Assembly: GCF_030129945.1 (NCBI RefSeq)
Contig: NZ_JARRAF010000039.1
Span: 1-41,040, forward strand
Reading direction: 5' to 3'
DNA length: 41,040 nucleotides
From: Parachitinimonas caeni
GTDB lineage: Bacteria > Pseudomonadota > Gammaproteobacteria > Burkholderiales > Chitinimonadaceae
Of this stretch, positions 23,747 through 31,647 are shown piece by piece (position 1 is the stretch's first letter; each line of letters starts with the position of its first letter). A program made the position numbers and the translations under genes. A model generated the notes under the pieces. It saw only the letters and a program-made list of their open reading frames with translations, was not told the DNA's origin and did not search any database.

Positions 23747-24578
23747 ATTTAATGTAGTCCCGGCTATCGCCGGGAATTCAACCCTTGGCACGACCATTTC
23801 TGCCATCCACGAACATCTTTAAATGTAGTCCCGGCTATAGCCGGGAATTCAACAGCGGCAGTGCGAGCTTCGGCCACAGTCAGCCACTCCTTTAAATGTA
23901 GTCCCGGCTATAGCCGGGAATTCAACATCATTGGCAGTGGTCTTGCCTTGCCAATGCAATGCTTTAAATGCAGTCCCGGCTATAGCCGGGAATTCAACGT
24001 CAGTTTGATATGTTTTTCCACAGTCTTCCTCCTAACTTTAAATGTAGTCCCGGCTATAGCCGGGAATTCAACGCCCCTGTCCTAGTTACCTCATGATTAG
24101 GTAGGATCTTTAAATGTAGTCCCGGCTATAGCCGGGAATTCAACCAAACCGTGATGCCGCTCGGCTTCGACGTCTCCTCCTTTAAATGTAGTCCCGGCTA
24201 TAGCCGGGAATTCAACGGCGAGGTCTGGTCGCGTGAGCAATGTGCTGATGCCTTTAAATGTAGTCCCGGCTATAGCCGGGAATTCAACCCCTGTCATTGC
24301 TGATTCCGAAGACCTGTACATGCTTTAAATGTAGTCCCGGCTATAGCCGGGAATTCAACAGCCATGTTTTCGAAGGCTGCAGCACAATTGCGCAACTTTA
24401 AATGTAGTCCCGGCTATAGCCGGGAATTCAACATGTCGCAGGCCCTTGCAATCTCTGGCAAGTACATCTTTAAATGTAGTCCCGGCTATAGCCGGGAATT
24501 CAACGGCTCAATATCTGGAGGATGTGGTCCCGCCAAAAAAGCTTTAAATGTAGTCCCGGCTATAGCCGGGAATTCAAC
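23747..24578 (-). CRISPR. CRISPR array, 12 repeats of 36 bp and 11 spacers of 35-38 bp
   Basis: Repeats start at 23747, 23818, 23891, 23963, 24037, 24109, 24181, 24253, 24324, 24397, 24469 and 24543. Each holds the perfect 16-base palindrome CCCGGCTATAGCCGGG, the likely crRNA hairpin, flanked (minus strand) by GTTGAATT and ACTACATTTAAA. The copy at 23747 is degenerate, with changes at its 3' end and in the palindrome (TATCGCC), so it is the leader-distal end. The copy at 23963 has one substitution (GCAG for GTAG). Transcription is therefore on the minus strand, away from csb2, and crRNAs would be cut by the Cas6-like half of Csb2. Short reading frames across the array are repeat artefacts. 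Confidence 0.98.
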
Positions 24579-24729
24579 CCTTCTTTTCCAGGTCTTTGAA
24601 TACCCATCATGTTTTTGGCCCATTGCGCGAACCTCTACAATATGTCAGGAGCGTGTCAGTAGGTTTGCCGTGCCGCAATGTGTCGGTGCCCTTCCTCACA
24701 GCAAGCGCGAACTCCCCGTATTTTCTCCA
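24579..24729 (-). promoter_or_regulatory. CRISPR leader
   Basis: The 151 bp between the csb2 stop and the first, fully conserved repeat form the leader by position. It is only mildly AT-rich next to the repeat (minus strand CTGGAAAAGAAGG just before the first repeat). No strong -35/-10 pair is obvious; CTGACA and TATTGT boxes occur but with poor spacing. The array may also be reached by read-through from the cas operon. Confidence 0.6.
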
Positions 24730-26133
24730 TCAATCGGGGTTCGCGCACATCAGCCCGAGCCCGAAATGTCGGCCGCGACCAATAATCAAGGGACCAGCGA
24801 TTGGCTCTCTGAAATGCACTCTCGCATAAGTCAGCGGTATGGCATGTGCCTGCCATCGCTTAAGCATCACGGCTGACAACTGAGGCTCATATCTATGGTA
24901 AGGAAATCGACTGACCTCTATCTCTTCCACCATCCCCAGATCCAACCCCGACTCGCGCAATGCTTTTCTTACCAACTTACGAGTCTGTTTGTGATCGGTC
25001 GCGAAACAGCCTGGTAAAGCAATCGGTGTCACCGTCTGATAGGTATAACCTTTGCGACGGTATGCCCACAAGACACCGTTGGCTCGCCGGTCTTGTCTGG
25101 ATTGAACAACGCGCGCGCGTGCCACACAGCATGCCGATCTTTCGTCTCGCAACGGCAATGCTTCGGTGAGCAGTCGTTGATAAAGCGCTTCCATCTCTTC
25201 TTGCTCGCTGACTCTGGCGACCAGCAAGGCTTGCCGGATCCTGCGATCAGCATGGGCATGACCAATCGAGGGGAGAGGAATCCATGACAGGCGCGCACCC
25301 TTGTCGTCTGGGGGGCTATGCCCGGCCGCCCAGGCTGCATATGGTGTGTCTTGCATCAACTGCATGACACCATGCCGTAACATCGCCGACACCTGTACCG
25401 TGAGCTCGGGCGCCCAGGATAATGGCTGCTCTTCCTGATCAGGATGCAGCAGTTTGATTGGCATCATCAGGTAATGCGTGTTCCGACCGGCCAAACTGTA
25501 GCGCTGTATTGCGTAGGTTGCATCGAGCCGAAGGAACGAAGTGAATGCATCCGGCGAATGGCAATGCCGCTGGGACCGGGCATGCCGTTTCGCGATCGAT
25601 GCCACCGAGCCAATGACCGGTATGCGTAGATCGGTATCACTATTAAGAAGCTGAACAGACCCTGGTAGATTCAACGGCGTCCAGAGGCTCTGTCCCGGCA
25701 CGCTTGTCAGCGCATCTTCGTCAAACCAGGCCCGAGCGGCACACATATCCTGGCCTGTACCCAGGGTATGCAGCTGCGCGGAAATCTCGATGATCGGTGA
25801 CAGCGCGGTGATCGGTGCCGCGTCGATCTCCCAACAGTAGACGACCGGCCGGGATGGACGGCGGATGGTGCGTACCTGCTCAGCTCTTTCAAACGGCGTT
25901 GCATCGGTGCCTTTCCGGGTATTCAGCGGAACATATGTCTTTACCGTGGTACTTGGAGGGTCGTCTTCAGCGAGCAGTGTTGGGGCAGGAAGTGTCTCCA
26001 ACACAAAGAGTGCCGGATGGGTATCCCGATACCCTCCAACCAGTGCTTGCAGTAGTCGCATCGGTGCGGGCGGCCACTCCTCTCCGCCATATCGGCCCGC
26101 CAGAAAAGTCACTTCAATCTTAAGTCGCGTCAT
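24730..26133 (-). CDS. csb2: Csb2, type I-G Cas5-Cas6 fusion
   Basis: Encodes 467 residues from ATG 26133 (MTRLKIEVTFLAGRYGG; AAGGCGG upstream; 14-base overlap with csb1). The family (GSU0054) combines a Cas5 part, which holds the 5' handle, and a Cas6 part, which cuts repeat RNA. The C-terminus has the glycine-rich loop GPLIIGRGRHFGLGLM typical of Cas6-like RAMP proteins, preceded by LTYARVHFREP. An N-terminal ferredoxin-like segment (WPPAPMRLLQALVGGY) is also typical. Basic segment RSQRHCHSPDAF and several His residues are catalytic candidates. It is the last cas gene; the leader follows. Confidence 0.88.
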   Translation of the reverse strand: MTRLKIEVTFLAGRYGGEEWPPAPMRLLQALVGGYRDTHPALFVLETLPAPTLLAEDDPPSTTVKTYVPLNTRKGTDATPFERAEQVRTIRRPSRPVVYCWEIDAAPITALSPIIEISAQLHTLGTGQDMCAARAWFDEDALTSVPGQSLWTPLNLPGSVQLLNSDTDLRIPVIGSVASIAKRHARSQRHCHSPDAFTSFLRLDATYAIQRYSLAGRNTHYLMMPIKLLHPDQEEQPLSWAPELTVQVSAMLRHGVMQLMQDTPYAAWAAGHSPPDDKGARLSWIPLPSIGHAHADRRIRQALLVARVSEQEEMEALYQRLLTEALPLRDERSACCVARARVVQSRQDRRANGVLWAYRRKGYTYQTVTPIALPGCFATDHKQTRKLVRKALRESGLDLGMVEEIEVSRFPYHRYEPQLSAVMLKRWQAHAIPLTYARVHFREPIAGPLIIGRGRHFGLGLMCANPD

Positions 26134-27241
26134 CTTGACCGCCTTTCTTCTTCCTCTTGCCTGCACCCTCCTTTTTCTCTTTCGTGACGGCATCGACGTA
26201 ACCCTTGACTGACTTTGGTGTCAACTTCGCGACTCGATCCACGAAGCCCATTTGACTCGCCAGAGCGCCAAGCGCTTCCAGTACCGCATCATGTTCAATC
26301 GACACGACTTCGCGCGAGCCATCTCGCCGCACCAAGGTCATGGTTGCAGACCCTGCAGGCAACAGGGTGCATCCGACTCTCAGGTAAGGAGAGGTTGGCA
26401 TAGACAATGCCAGCAGGCCCAAAGTGGCTGTGTACTCTGCGGTGATCTGGTGCGCCGCGTCCTTATCTTCCGGCGTCAGCCAACCCAAATTGGATCGGAG
26501 CGGAATCATGGACAGCGTGGCACGACGAACAATCTCCCCATGCACTTCGACCCCCGCGCCGGCATCGCCGTCGGGCGCACTTTCCAGCCCCACTACTGAA
26601 GGCTTGACTGTGCCGATCGCTTCCACCAGTGAAGAGTGCAGGTGACTGGCATGCCATGCAGCGTTATAAAGCGAGTGCTTGATCCTCTCCGACACATTGG
26701 TCGCCTCAATTTCAGCACTAAATGCCCGCGGCAGCTTCAAACCGGTGCGATTTGGGCGGCTATCCCAAAGGCCCATTAACAATGATGTCGGTGATAGTCG
26801 GGCCAAGGGTACCGGGTTGGGGGTTCGCGAGGACATGGCCAGCATCGCAGCAGTCACCTCTTCATTCAGCTCTGAGGCGAGAACGGCACCATCCGCCGCC
26901 CGATGACCCAGCAGCATCAAGGGTCGAACCGAAGTTGAACCATCGTGCTGGGTTGCTTCGATCGAGACATTGGGAAACAGGCCTGCGTATCGTGGATTGG
27001 ACACCCACTCGGCTTCCAGCCGATTGGCCTGCGAGGGGATGGAATCTATCGTGCAGACATTGCTCCCATCCCGTAAGTGGGCGATGCAATAGCGCGGCTT
27101 ATCGTCTTTACCGTTTCCTGCGTAAGTCGCCGGATAAACGGTCCTCCCGGTAAGCGGTTGCAAGGCCTGCTCATGCACCATCGCCACGACATCCGGCGAA
27201 TTGAGAATCCACTGAATCAAATCACGAACATGGCTGGACAC
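26120..27241 (-). CDS. csb1: Csb1, type I-G Cas7 backbone protein
   Basis: Encodes 373 residues from GTG 27241 (GAGGAG seven bases upstream; 25-base overlap with cas3). Typical Csb1/GSU0053 segments are visible: TVYPATYAG near the N-terminus, IDSIPSQANRLEAEW, RLSPTSLLMGLWDSR, LPRAFSAEIEATNV, and SNLGWLTPEDK. Cas7 subunits polymerise along the crRNA to form the Cascade spine. The C-terminus is a highly basic tail (KEKKEGAGKRKKKGG), which may contact nucleic acid. Confidence 0.9.
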   Translation of the reverse strand: MSSHVRDLIQWILNSPDVVAMVHEQALQPLTGRTVYPATYAGNGKDDKPRYCIAHLRDGSNVCTIDSIPSQANRLEAEWVSNPRYAGLFPNVSIEATQHDGSTSVRPLMLLGHRAADGAVLASELNEEVTAAMLAMSSRTPNPVPLARLSPTSLLMGLWDSRPNRTGLKLPRAFSAEIEATNVSERIKHSLYNAAWHASHLHSSLVEAIGTVKPSVVGLESAPDGDAGAGVEVHGEIVRRATLSMIPLRSNLGWLTPEDKDAAHQITAEYTATLGLLALSMPTSPYLRVGCTLLPAGSATMTLVRRDGSREVVSIEHDAVLEALGALASQMGFVDRVAKLTPKSVKGYVDAVTKEKKEGAGKRKKKGGQDDAT

Positions 27242-30200
27242 AATCTCGCTCCTCTACTTGTTTGAATGGACGACTCATAGCTATCGGTGAATTTTCCGGA
27301 CTGCACAAAACGGGGGCTGAACTGCTGCAGCACATCCCCCAACCCGGCTCTGGCCGCCAGGCCTACCTGCCGGATGGATCGCGGGCGTCTCCAGGTCGCA
27401 TAGGCCTGCGTGCGATCCCAGGGTGGTAGAAATACCTGCTGGATGCCCAGCAATGCCAACACCTCAATCCAGGGCCGGACCGCTGCCATGTTTTCATCAT
27501 GGGGAGACCAGCCGACATCCCGTGCGCTCCAACTGGTGCGGGCATCCAGCCTGAACCGATCTGTTTTCGCTTTATCGCTTCGCCAGCGGAGGATCTGGTG
27601 TGACAACACGTCACCGGGATGACTCAGTGACGTGCTTGCACAGTGCATCAGCAATTCCGTCAGGGTCTTGGTCAGCGTGACTTTGGCAGTAAAAAGCTTC
27701 CATTTCGAAGGCTTGTCAAACAGCGGAGACAAAAATGCGTTGATCGCCAGAGGGGGGATGGCAAGGTCTTGCGCGAAAACCAGATATAGAGGGAGATTTT
27801 GCTCATTTTCGTTTTTTGACATCAGCGTCATTGCACGCTGCTTATCAATCTCAATTCTCGTGCGTTGCAAACAGGCCAGGGCCGTCATGACATCGCCTTG
27901 GGTAATACCACTAAACACTGCCATATCCCCCTCCGCTTGCCATTGCAGGCAAGCCTGTGGCTGTCGAAAGGACAGCAGCCGCAGCAGGCCGATGGCAGCG
28001 AGATACTCACCGAAATTCCGGGGGTTAAAGCCAAGAGAAACGGTTGACTGGGGGAAGTCAGGTGTCAAAACAGGGGAATGATCGGTCACGCGATCCATCA
28101 GGTCGGCATCCAGTACGAGCGCATTTGCATACCACTCGGCCAGAATGTCAGCCCCCTTAACCAGGGATTCGAGGTAGGCACAGCCCCACTGCCCGTAACG
28201 CCGTACCACCTCATCAAAATCGCCCTGGGCGGTCGCAGCAGCTTGCTCGCACCCTGCATGCAACTGGCTGGCAACCGGAAAATTCGGACGGGCGTAGCCA
28301 TGGTGAGCCGCAATCAGGTGTCGCGTAACGGAATCCAGGTCTGCCCATTCCGCCGCAGATCCCAATTCGTGGCGATAGCCGGCATTGGTCTGGTAGTCGA
28401 AATCCTTGTGACCCGATTTACCCAAGGGTTGACTCAGGTCGCGATTGCCAATCGCGTGCTGCCAGCAAGCGCGACGCTTCCCATCATCATGATGGCGAGC
28501 CGCACACTCGATAGCCGTACCCAGCTCATTGGGCAGTTTCAGCTTTGACGCAATCCGACGTGCCGCTTTACCCGCCAAAGTCTGGTGATCCTCCAGCAAG
28601 CGGGCCGTACGCCCTGGTACCTCGTTCGCATCGGAGATTTCCCGCGCCGGCGCCGATAGCCAGGCCGTGGGCCCTTCCGCCCCGTCTGCATCCAGCCAGA
28701 CCACCTGATATTCGGGATAGTGTTCAGCCAGATAGGCCGACAGCGTCAGGTAACTGATGGTCTGTTCTGTCAGCCATACTTCGTTCTCGTCATCAAACTC
28801 GAGGGGCAAGACCTCGACTCGGCCGTGATAGCGGCCAGACACATCCTCAACTGGTTCGGTAAGGGTGGCATCGACCAGGCCATGCAGAGACAAGCCTCCC
28901 AGCCGCCGGTCAATGAGGATGGTTTGATTTGGTTGTATTTGTTTAACGTCGCGGACGGCAATGAGCGATCCCTCTGGCTGCAAGGTCACGACTTCCGCGC
29001 CATCCGGTTCGGTGCGGCGAGCCAGTAGGGTTTGCAGATAGACACGGGTGGCTTGGTTTAGGGGCAGTCGCAATCGCTCGGATTGCTGCAGTGGCCACCG
29101 CGTCAACCATTCATCCTGGTCCCGACCCGGCAGGATCCGCCAGGCCAGTTCAATTTCCGGGGTTTCCTCTACCAGCCCATGTATCCAGAGCGCTGGATCA
29201 GGAACCTGCAGTGATGGCAGTGCCTCCGTCGTGGCCGCAAACAGATCGATGATCCCATCCTCCAGGTCTCGATCCGGAACTGGTGCCTCGCAAGCCATCG
29301 CATATTCCGGATGTTGCCGAAGCTGCGTCAGGGCTGCGGGCGAAGCGTCGCGTACCTCAGTCTCCTCGAACGGGGTAGGGAGATGATCGAGCAGTGCAAG
29401 CGCCTTTGCCACTGCGGAACGGACTTTGCCTTCATCACAACGCATCAGATGAATATGGGCCAGACACAGGCCACGGCGATTACAGCGGCCAAAGCGCTGG
29501 GTCAGCCGCTCAATCGTCGCAGCATCACAGATCAACACATCCACATCCAGGTCAATGCCGATTTCCCCCGCACTCGTCGCGATCAGCACCGCGGATCCTT
29601 GTTCATCCTGCTCGGATCGCCCGGCACTGACCCGCTGCCAGGCTTCTGATTGCAGCAGGTCATCCCGCTCAGCACCTCGCATGGTCCCGGTCAAAACCAC
29701 GACCCGATTCCTGGCTATCGCAGGCCCGACGGCTTTGCCATCGACCTTTCCCCGCTGCGTCAACGCCTTACTCAAGCGGTTGGCCATTTCGGGAGATGTC
29801 ACAAAAATCCCGATGGCCTTGTTTTGGGGGGCATAGGCTTGCACCAGTTCGACAACGCGCGCTTCGAACGCTTTCCGGGTCTCACAACGTTCTATCTTGA
29901 GGGCTTTTCTGGCCTGCATCCGTTTTAACAGTGCGGGATCCGCTTGCGGGTCACAGACGATTTCGGCGCCTTGACCTTCCGAACGGGAAGTGTCGATGCG
30001 GCTCGTCGCCGTCATTTCAACAACCCGCAAAGCCGGAACACCCATTTCTTGAGCAGGACACGCCACTCGGCGCTCAATTTGTCGCAGCAGATGGGTAAAG
30101 GCGGGAGACAGATGCGCCTCGTCATGCACGACCGTCGTATCCATGGAGAGCAAACCCGCATGCAACGCGGCCCGGTTCCGGCCGACGCCGTATCCTCTGA

Positions 30201-30681
30201 ACAACAAGCGACTGCCCAGCATGTCCGGTGTCGCCAGAATAATGGCCGGGGTCGTCGGATCGGTGGCCCATTGGCCATCATCGACAAACTGACCTCGTAG
30301 TGTCGCGATCTGCAGCGGCTGCCCCGTCGCAGACAGCTCGGCCAGGGCTTGGCGAAGGCCTGGAATCTCATCCTGATAAATGATCGTCCGGAGCGTTTCG
30401 GCAAGGCGGGTAGCGTCATCAACCAGTACCCGTCGATTGACGACAAAGACCAGTCGCCGCGGAAGAGGCTGGCGCGTATCCATCTGACACTGGGTTGCCA
30501 GGGCCGCCAGATAGGTGGGAATGATCAGCGCTTTACCTGCGGAGGTCGGCGCATGGATGGCCTGAGGGACAACCCCTTGCACTAGCTGCGCAAAGGTCTC
30601 TCGCTGCCACTGATACGGTTCAGCCGCATCCCCCAGCAGTCGCTGAAACAGCGACTCCTGAAAATTCTTCAAAACATCCAT
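27217..30681 (-). CDS. cas3: Cas3 helicase-nuclease fused to a Csb3/Cas8-like domain (type I-G)
   Basis: From ATG 30681 (MDVLKNFQESLFQRLLG; AAGAGGTG upstream; 13-base overlap with the WYL gene) it encodes 1154 residues. Order: helicase with a Walker A-like APTSAGKA at 44-51, DEAH at 187-190, TAT, GEIGIDLDVDVL and QRFGRCNRR near 395; then a C-terminal HD nuclease with LEDH, HHDDGK (730-735), AAHHGY (near 792) and GADIL (near 843). Helicase-then-HD order is typical of I-G Cas3. After about residue 880 a second domain begins (VSLGFNPRNFGEYLAAIGLLRLL ... PPWDRTQAYATWRRP), which I read as the Csb3/Cas8-like subunit (GSU0052), usually a separate gene. The Walker A Thr/Ser is replaced by Ala. Confidence 0.88.
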   Translation of the reverse strand: MDVLKNFQESLFQRLLGDAAEPYQWQRETFAQLVQGVVPQAIHAPTSAGKALIIPTYLAALATQCQMDTRQPLPRRLVFVVNRRVLVDDATRLAETLRTIIYQDEIPGLRQALAELSATGQPLQIATLRGQFVDDGQWATDPTTPAIILATPDMLGSRLLFRGYGVGRNRAALHAGLLSMDTTVVHDEAHLSPAFTHLLRQIERRVACPAQEMGVPALRVVEMTATSRIDTSRSEGQGAEIVCDPQADPALLKRMQARKALKIERCETRKAFEARVVELVQAYAPQNKAIGIFVTSPEMANRLSKALTQRGKVDGKAVGPAIARNRVVVLTGTMRGAERDDLLQSEAWQRVSAGRSEQDEQGSAVLIATSAGEIGIDLDVDVLICDAATIERLTQRFGRCNRRGLCLAHIHLMRCDEGKVRSAVAKALALLDHLPTPFEETEVRDASPAALTQLRQHPEYAMACEAPVPDRDLEDGIIDLFAATTEALPSLQVPDPALWIHGLVEETPEIELAWRILPGRDQDEWLTRWPLQQSERLRLPLNQATRVYLQTLLARRTEPDGAEVVTLQPEGSLIAVRDVKQIQPNQTILIDRRLGGLSLHGLVDATLTEPVEDVSGRYHGRVEVLPLEFDDENEVWLTEQTISYLTLSAYLAEHYPEYQVVWLDADGAEGPTAWLSAPAREISDANEVPGRTARLLEDHQTLAGKAARRIASKLKLPNELGTAIECAARHHDDGKRRACWQHAIGNRDLSQPLGKSGHKDFDYQTNAGYRHELGSAAEWADLDSVTRHLIAAHHGYARPNFPVASQLHAGCEQAAATAQGDFDEVVRRYGQWGCAYLESLVKGADILAEWYANALVLDADLMDRVTDHSPVLTPDFPQSTVSLGFNPRNFGEYLAAIGLLRLLSFRQPQACLQWQAEGDMAVFSGITQGDVMTALACLQRTRIEIDKQRAMTLMSKNENEQNLPLYLVFAQDLAIPPLAINAFLSPLFDKPSKWKLFTAKVTLTKTLTELLMHCASTSLSHPGDVLSHQILRWRSDKAKTDRFRLDARTSWSARDVGWSPHDENMAAVRPWIEVLALLGIQQVFLPPWDRTQAYATWRRPRSIRQVGLAARAGLGDVLQQFSPRFVQSGKFTDSYESSIQTSRGARLCPAMFVI

Positions 30682-31514
30682 GGTTGCACCTCTTCGACGT
30701 TGTAGACAGCCAGCAGGTAATCCGGCGGACACTGGATCTGGACGTTCATCGCGAGGTGCATGACCTGGACATAGTAATGCACCAAGGCACCACGAACGGT
30801 GGTGACCCGAGAAGGTTGGCCGGCGCAGAATTCGGCACTCACCACACCGGCTTGGGCACGGGTCAATTGAGGATGTGGCCCCAGCTCGATCTGGACGAGG
30901 GTTTGCCAGGCCTGATCAGGCGCCACCTCGGCCGGCAAGACCTCATCACACAATGCGATATCCAGAATGCGCCCCAGATTGTGATCCCGATATTCACCAT
31001 GCTCGGGGCTGAAGCCGCGCACATGCCATCGCTGGCCGGTGCAAACCAGACTATGAGGAAAAAGGACACGCCAATGCGGTTCGGGTTGATTCAAGGACAC
31101 ATACTGAATGTTGACCCCGACCGATGTCCTGATGGCGAGTTGAAGGCGGGACACGACCCGGGCACTGGGTTGCCCGATTGCCTGAAATCCCTGAAATATG
31201 ATGCAATGCAGGTCACTTTGCAGCGTCGGCTGTCGGGTCGACAGGGCCAGGTACTGGCTAAGTGACAGCGCCGGCAGCTCTGACGGGACCTGTTGATATA
31301 ACAGGCTGCTGGCTAAAAAGCGGCGTCGCTTGGAGTGCCACTCGCAACTATCCGGGAAATGCGCTCTGAACTCCTTGATCCACTCCGAGGCCCGGACCTG
31401 GCTCAGATCAAATAAACCACGCAGGCGCTCATTGCTGACCTCCCCTTCCCAGAGTAGGAGCAACGCGATCTGCTGCAGGCGGCCAGTGAGGATCCCATCG
31501 ATTTGCATAGACAT
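30669..31514 (-). CDS. WYL-domain HTH transcriptional regulator of the cas operon
   Basis: From ATG 31514 (MSMQIDGILTGRLQQIA) it encodes 281 residues; the in-frame codons upstream lie inside the palindrome and would encode it, so they are not counted. The N-terminal winged HTH (LLLLWEGEVSNERLRGLFDLSQVRASEWI) is followed by a WYL domain (WRVLFPHSLVCTGQRWHVRGFSPEHGEYRDHNLGRIL). The layout is that of the CapW/BrxR-type repressors that guard phage-defence loci. WYL domains are thought to bind ligands, perhaps nucleic acid or nucleotides. Its stop overlaps cas3, so regulator and effector genes form one operon that it probably represses. No clear ribosome site, so the start is uncertain. Confidence 0.85.
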   Translation of the reverse strand: MSMQIDGILTGRLQQIALLLLWEGEVSNERLRGLFDLSQVRASEWIKEFRAHFPDSCEWHSKRRRFLASSLLYQQVPSELPALSLSQYLALSTRQPTLQSDLHCIIFQGFQAIGQPSARVVSRLQLAIRTSVGVNIQYVSLNQPEPHWRVLFPHSLVCTGQRWHVRGFSPEHGEYRDHNLGRILDIALCDEVLPAEVAPDQAWQTLVQIELGPHPQLTRAQAGVVSAEFCAGQPSRVTTVRGALVHYYVQVMHLAMNVQIQCPPDYLLAVYNVEEVQPWMF

Positions 31515-31546
31515 TATGTTTTTTCGTAACTTACGAAAAAACATAA
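31514..31546. promoter_or_regulatory. 33-bp perfect palindromic operator of the WYL/cas promoter
   Basis: TTATGTTTTTTCGTAA and its exact complement flank a single C. The site covers the WYL start codon and the predicted -10 box of the minus-strand promoter and lies between two divergent genes. This is the expected position for an autorepressor operator; a WYL-type dimer is the obvious candidate to bind it. Confidence 0.75.
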
Positions 31547-31569
31547 CATTGATTCATAAGCCCTGTCAC
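31540..31569 (-). promoter_or_regulatory. Predicted sigma-70 promoter of the WYL-cas operon
   Basis: Minus strand GTGACA (31569-31564) and TATGTT (31545-31540) are separated by 18 bases, five and four matches to TTGACA and TATAAT. The -10 lies inside the palindrome, so repressor binding would block polymerase. Confidence 0.45.
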
Positions 31570-31647
31570 TTCTCCATTTGGTCAATACCGTTCCTTGGGC
31601 GCCGGTTTTATCGTGCCTGCGCCGATTTCAGGCATCTACCGACAAAA

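Noticed and set aside
23747-24578. Spacer matches to other parts of this window (self-targeting)
   Set aside because: Reading the eleven spacers against the window by eye gave no convincing match; an alignment search would be needed for a firm answer.
23861-24876. Open frames across the repeats with recurring FKCSPGYSREFN or VEFPAIAGTTFK segments
   Set aside because: They are translations of the CRISPR repeats in different frames, with no ribosome sites, and run over spacers.
31515-31544. Upstream in-frame start of the WYL gene (MFFRKLRKNI)
   Set aside because: These codons are the palindrome itself; the same residues arise on the other strand by symmetry, so they say nothing about coding.
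31330-31647. In-frame upstream extension of the RCC1 gene
   Set aside because: It would encode the palindrome and overlap the WYL gene antisense; a signal-peptide-like start is present further downstream.
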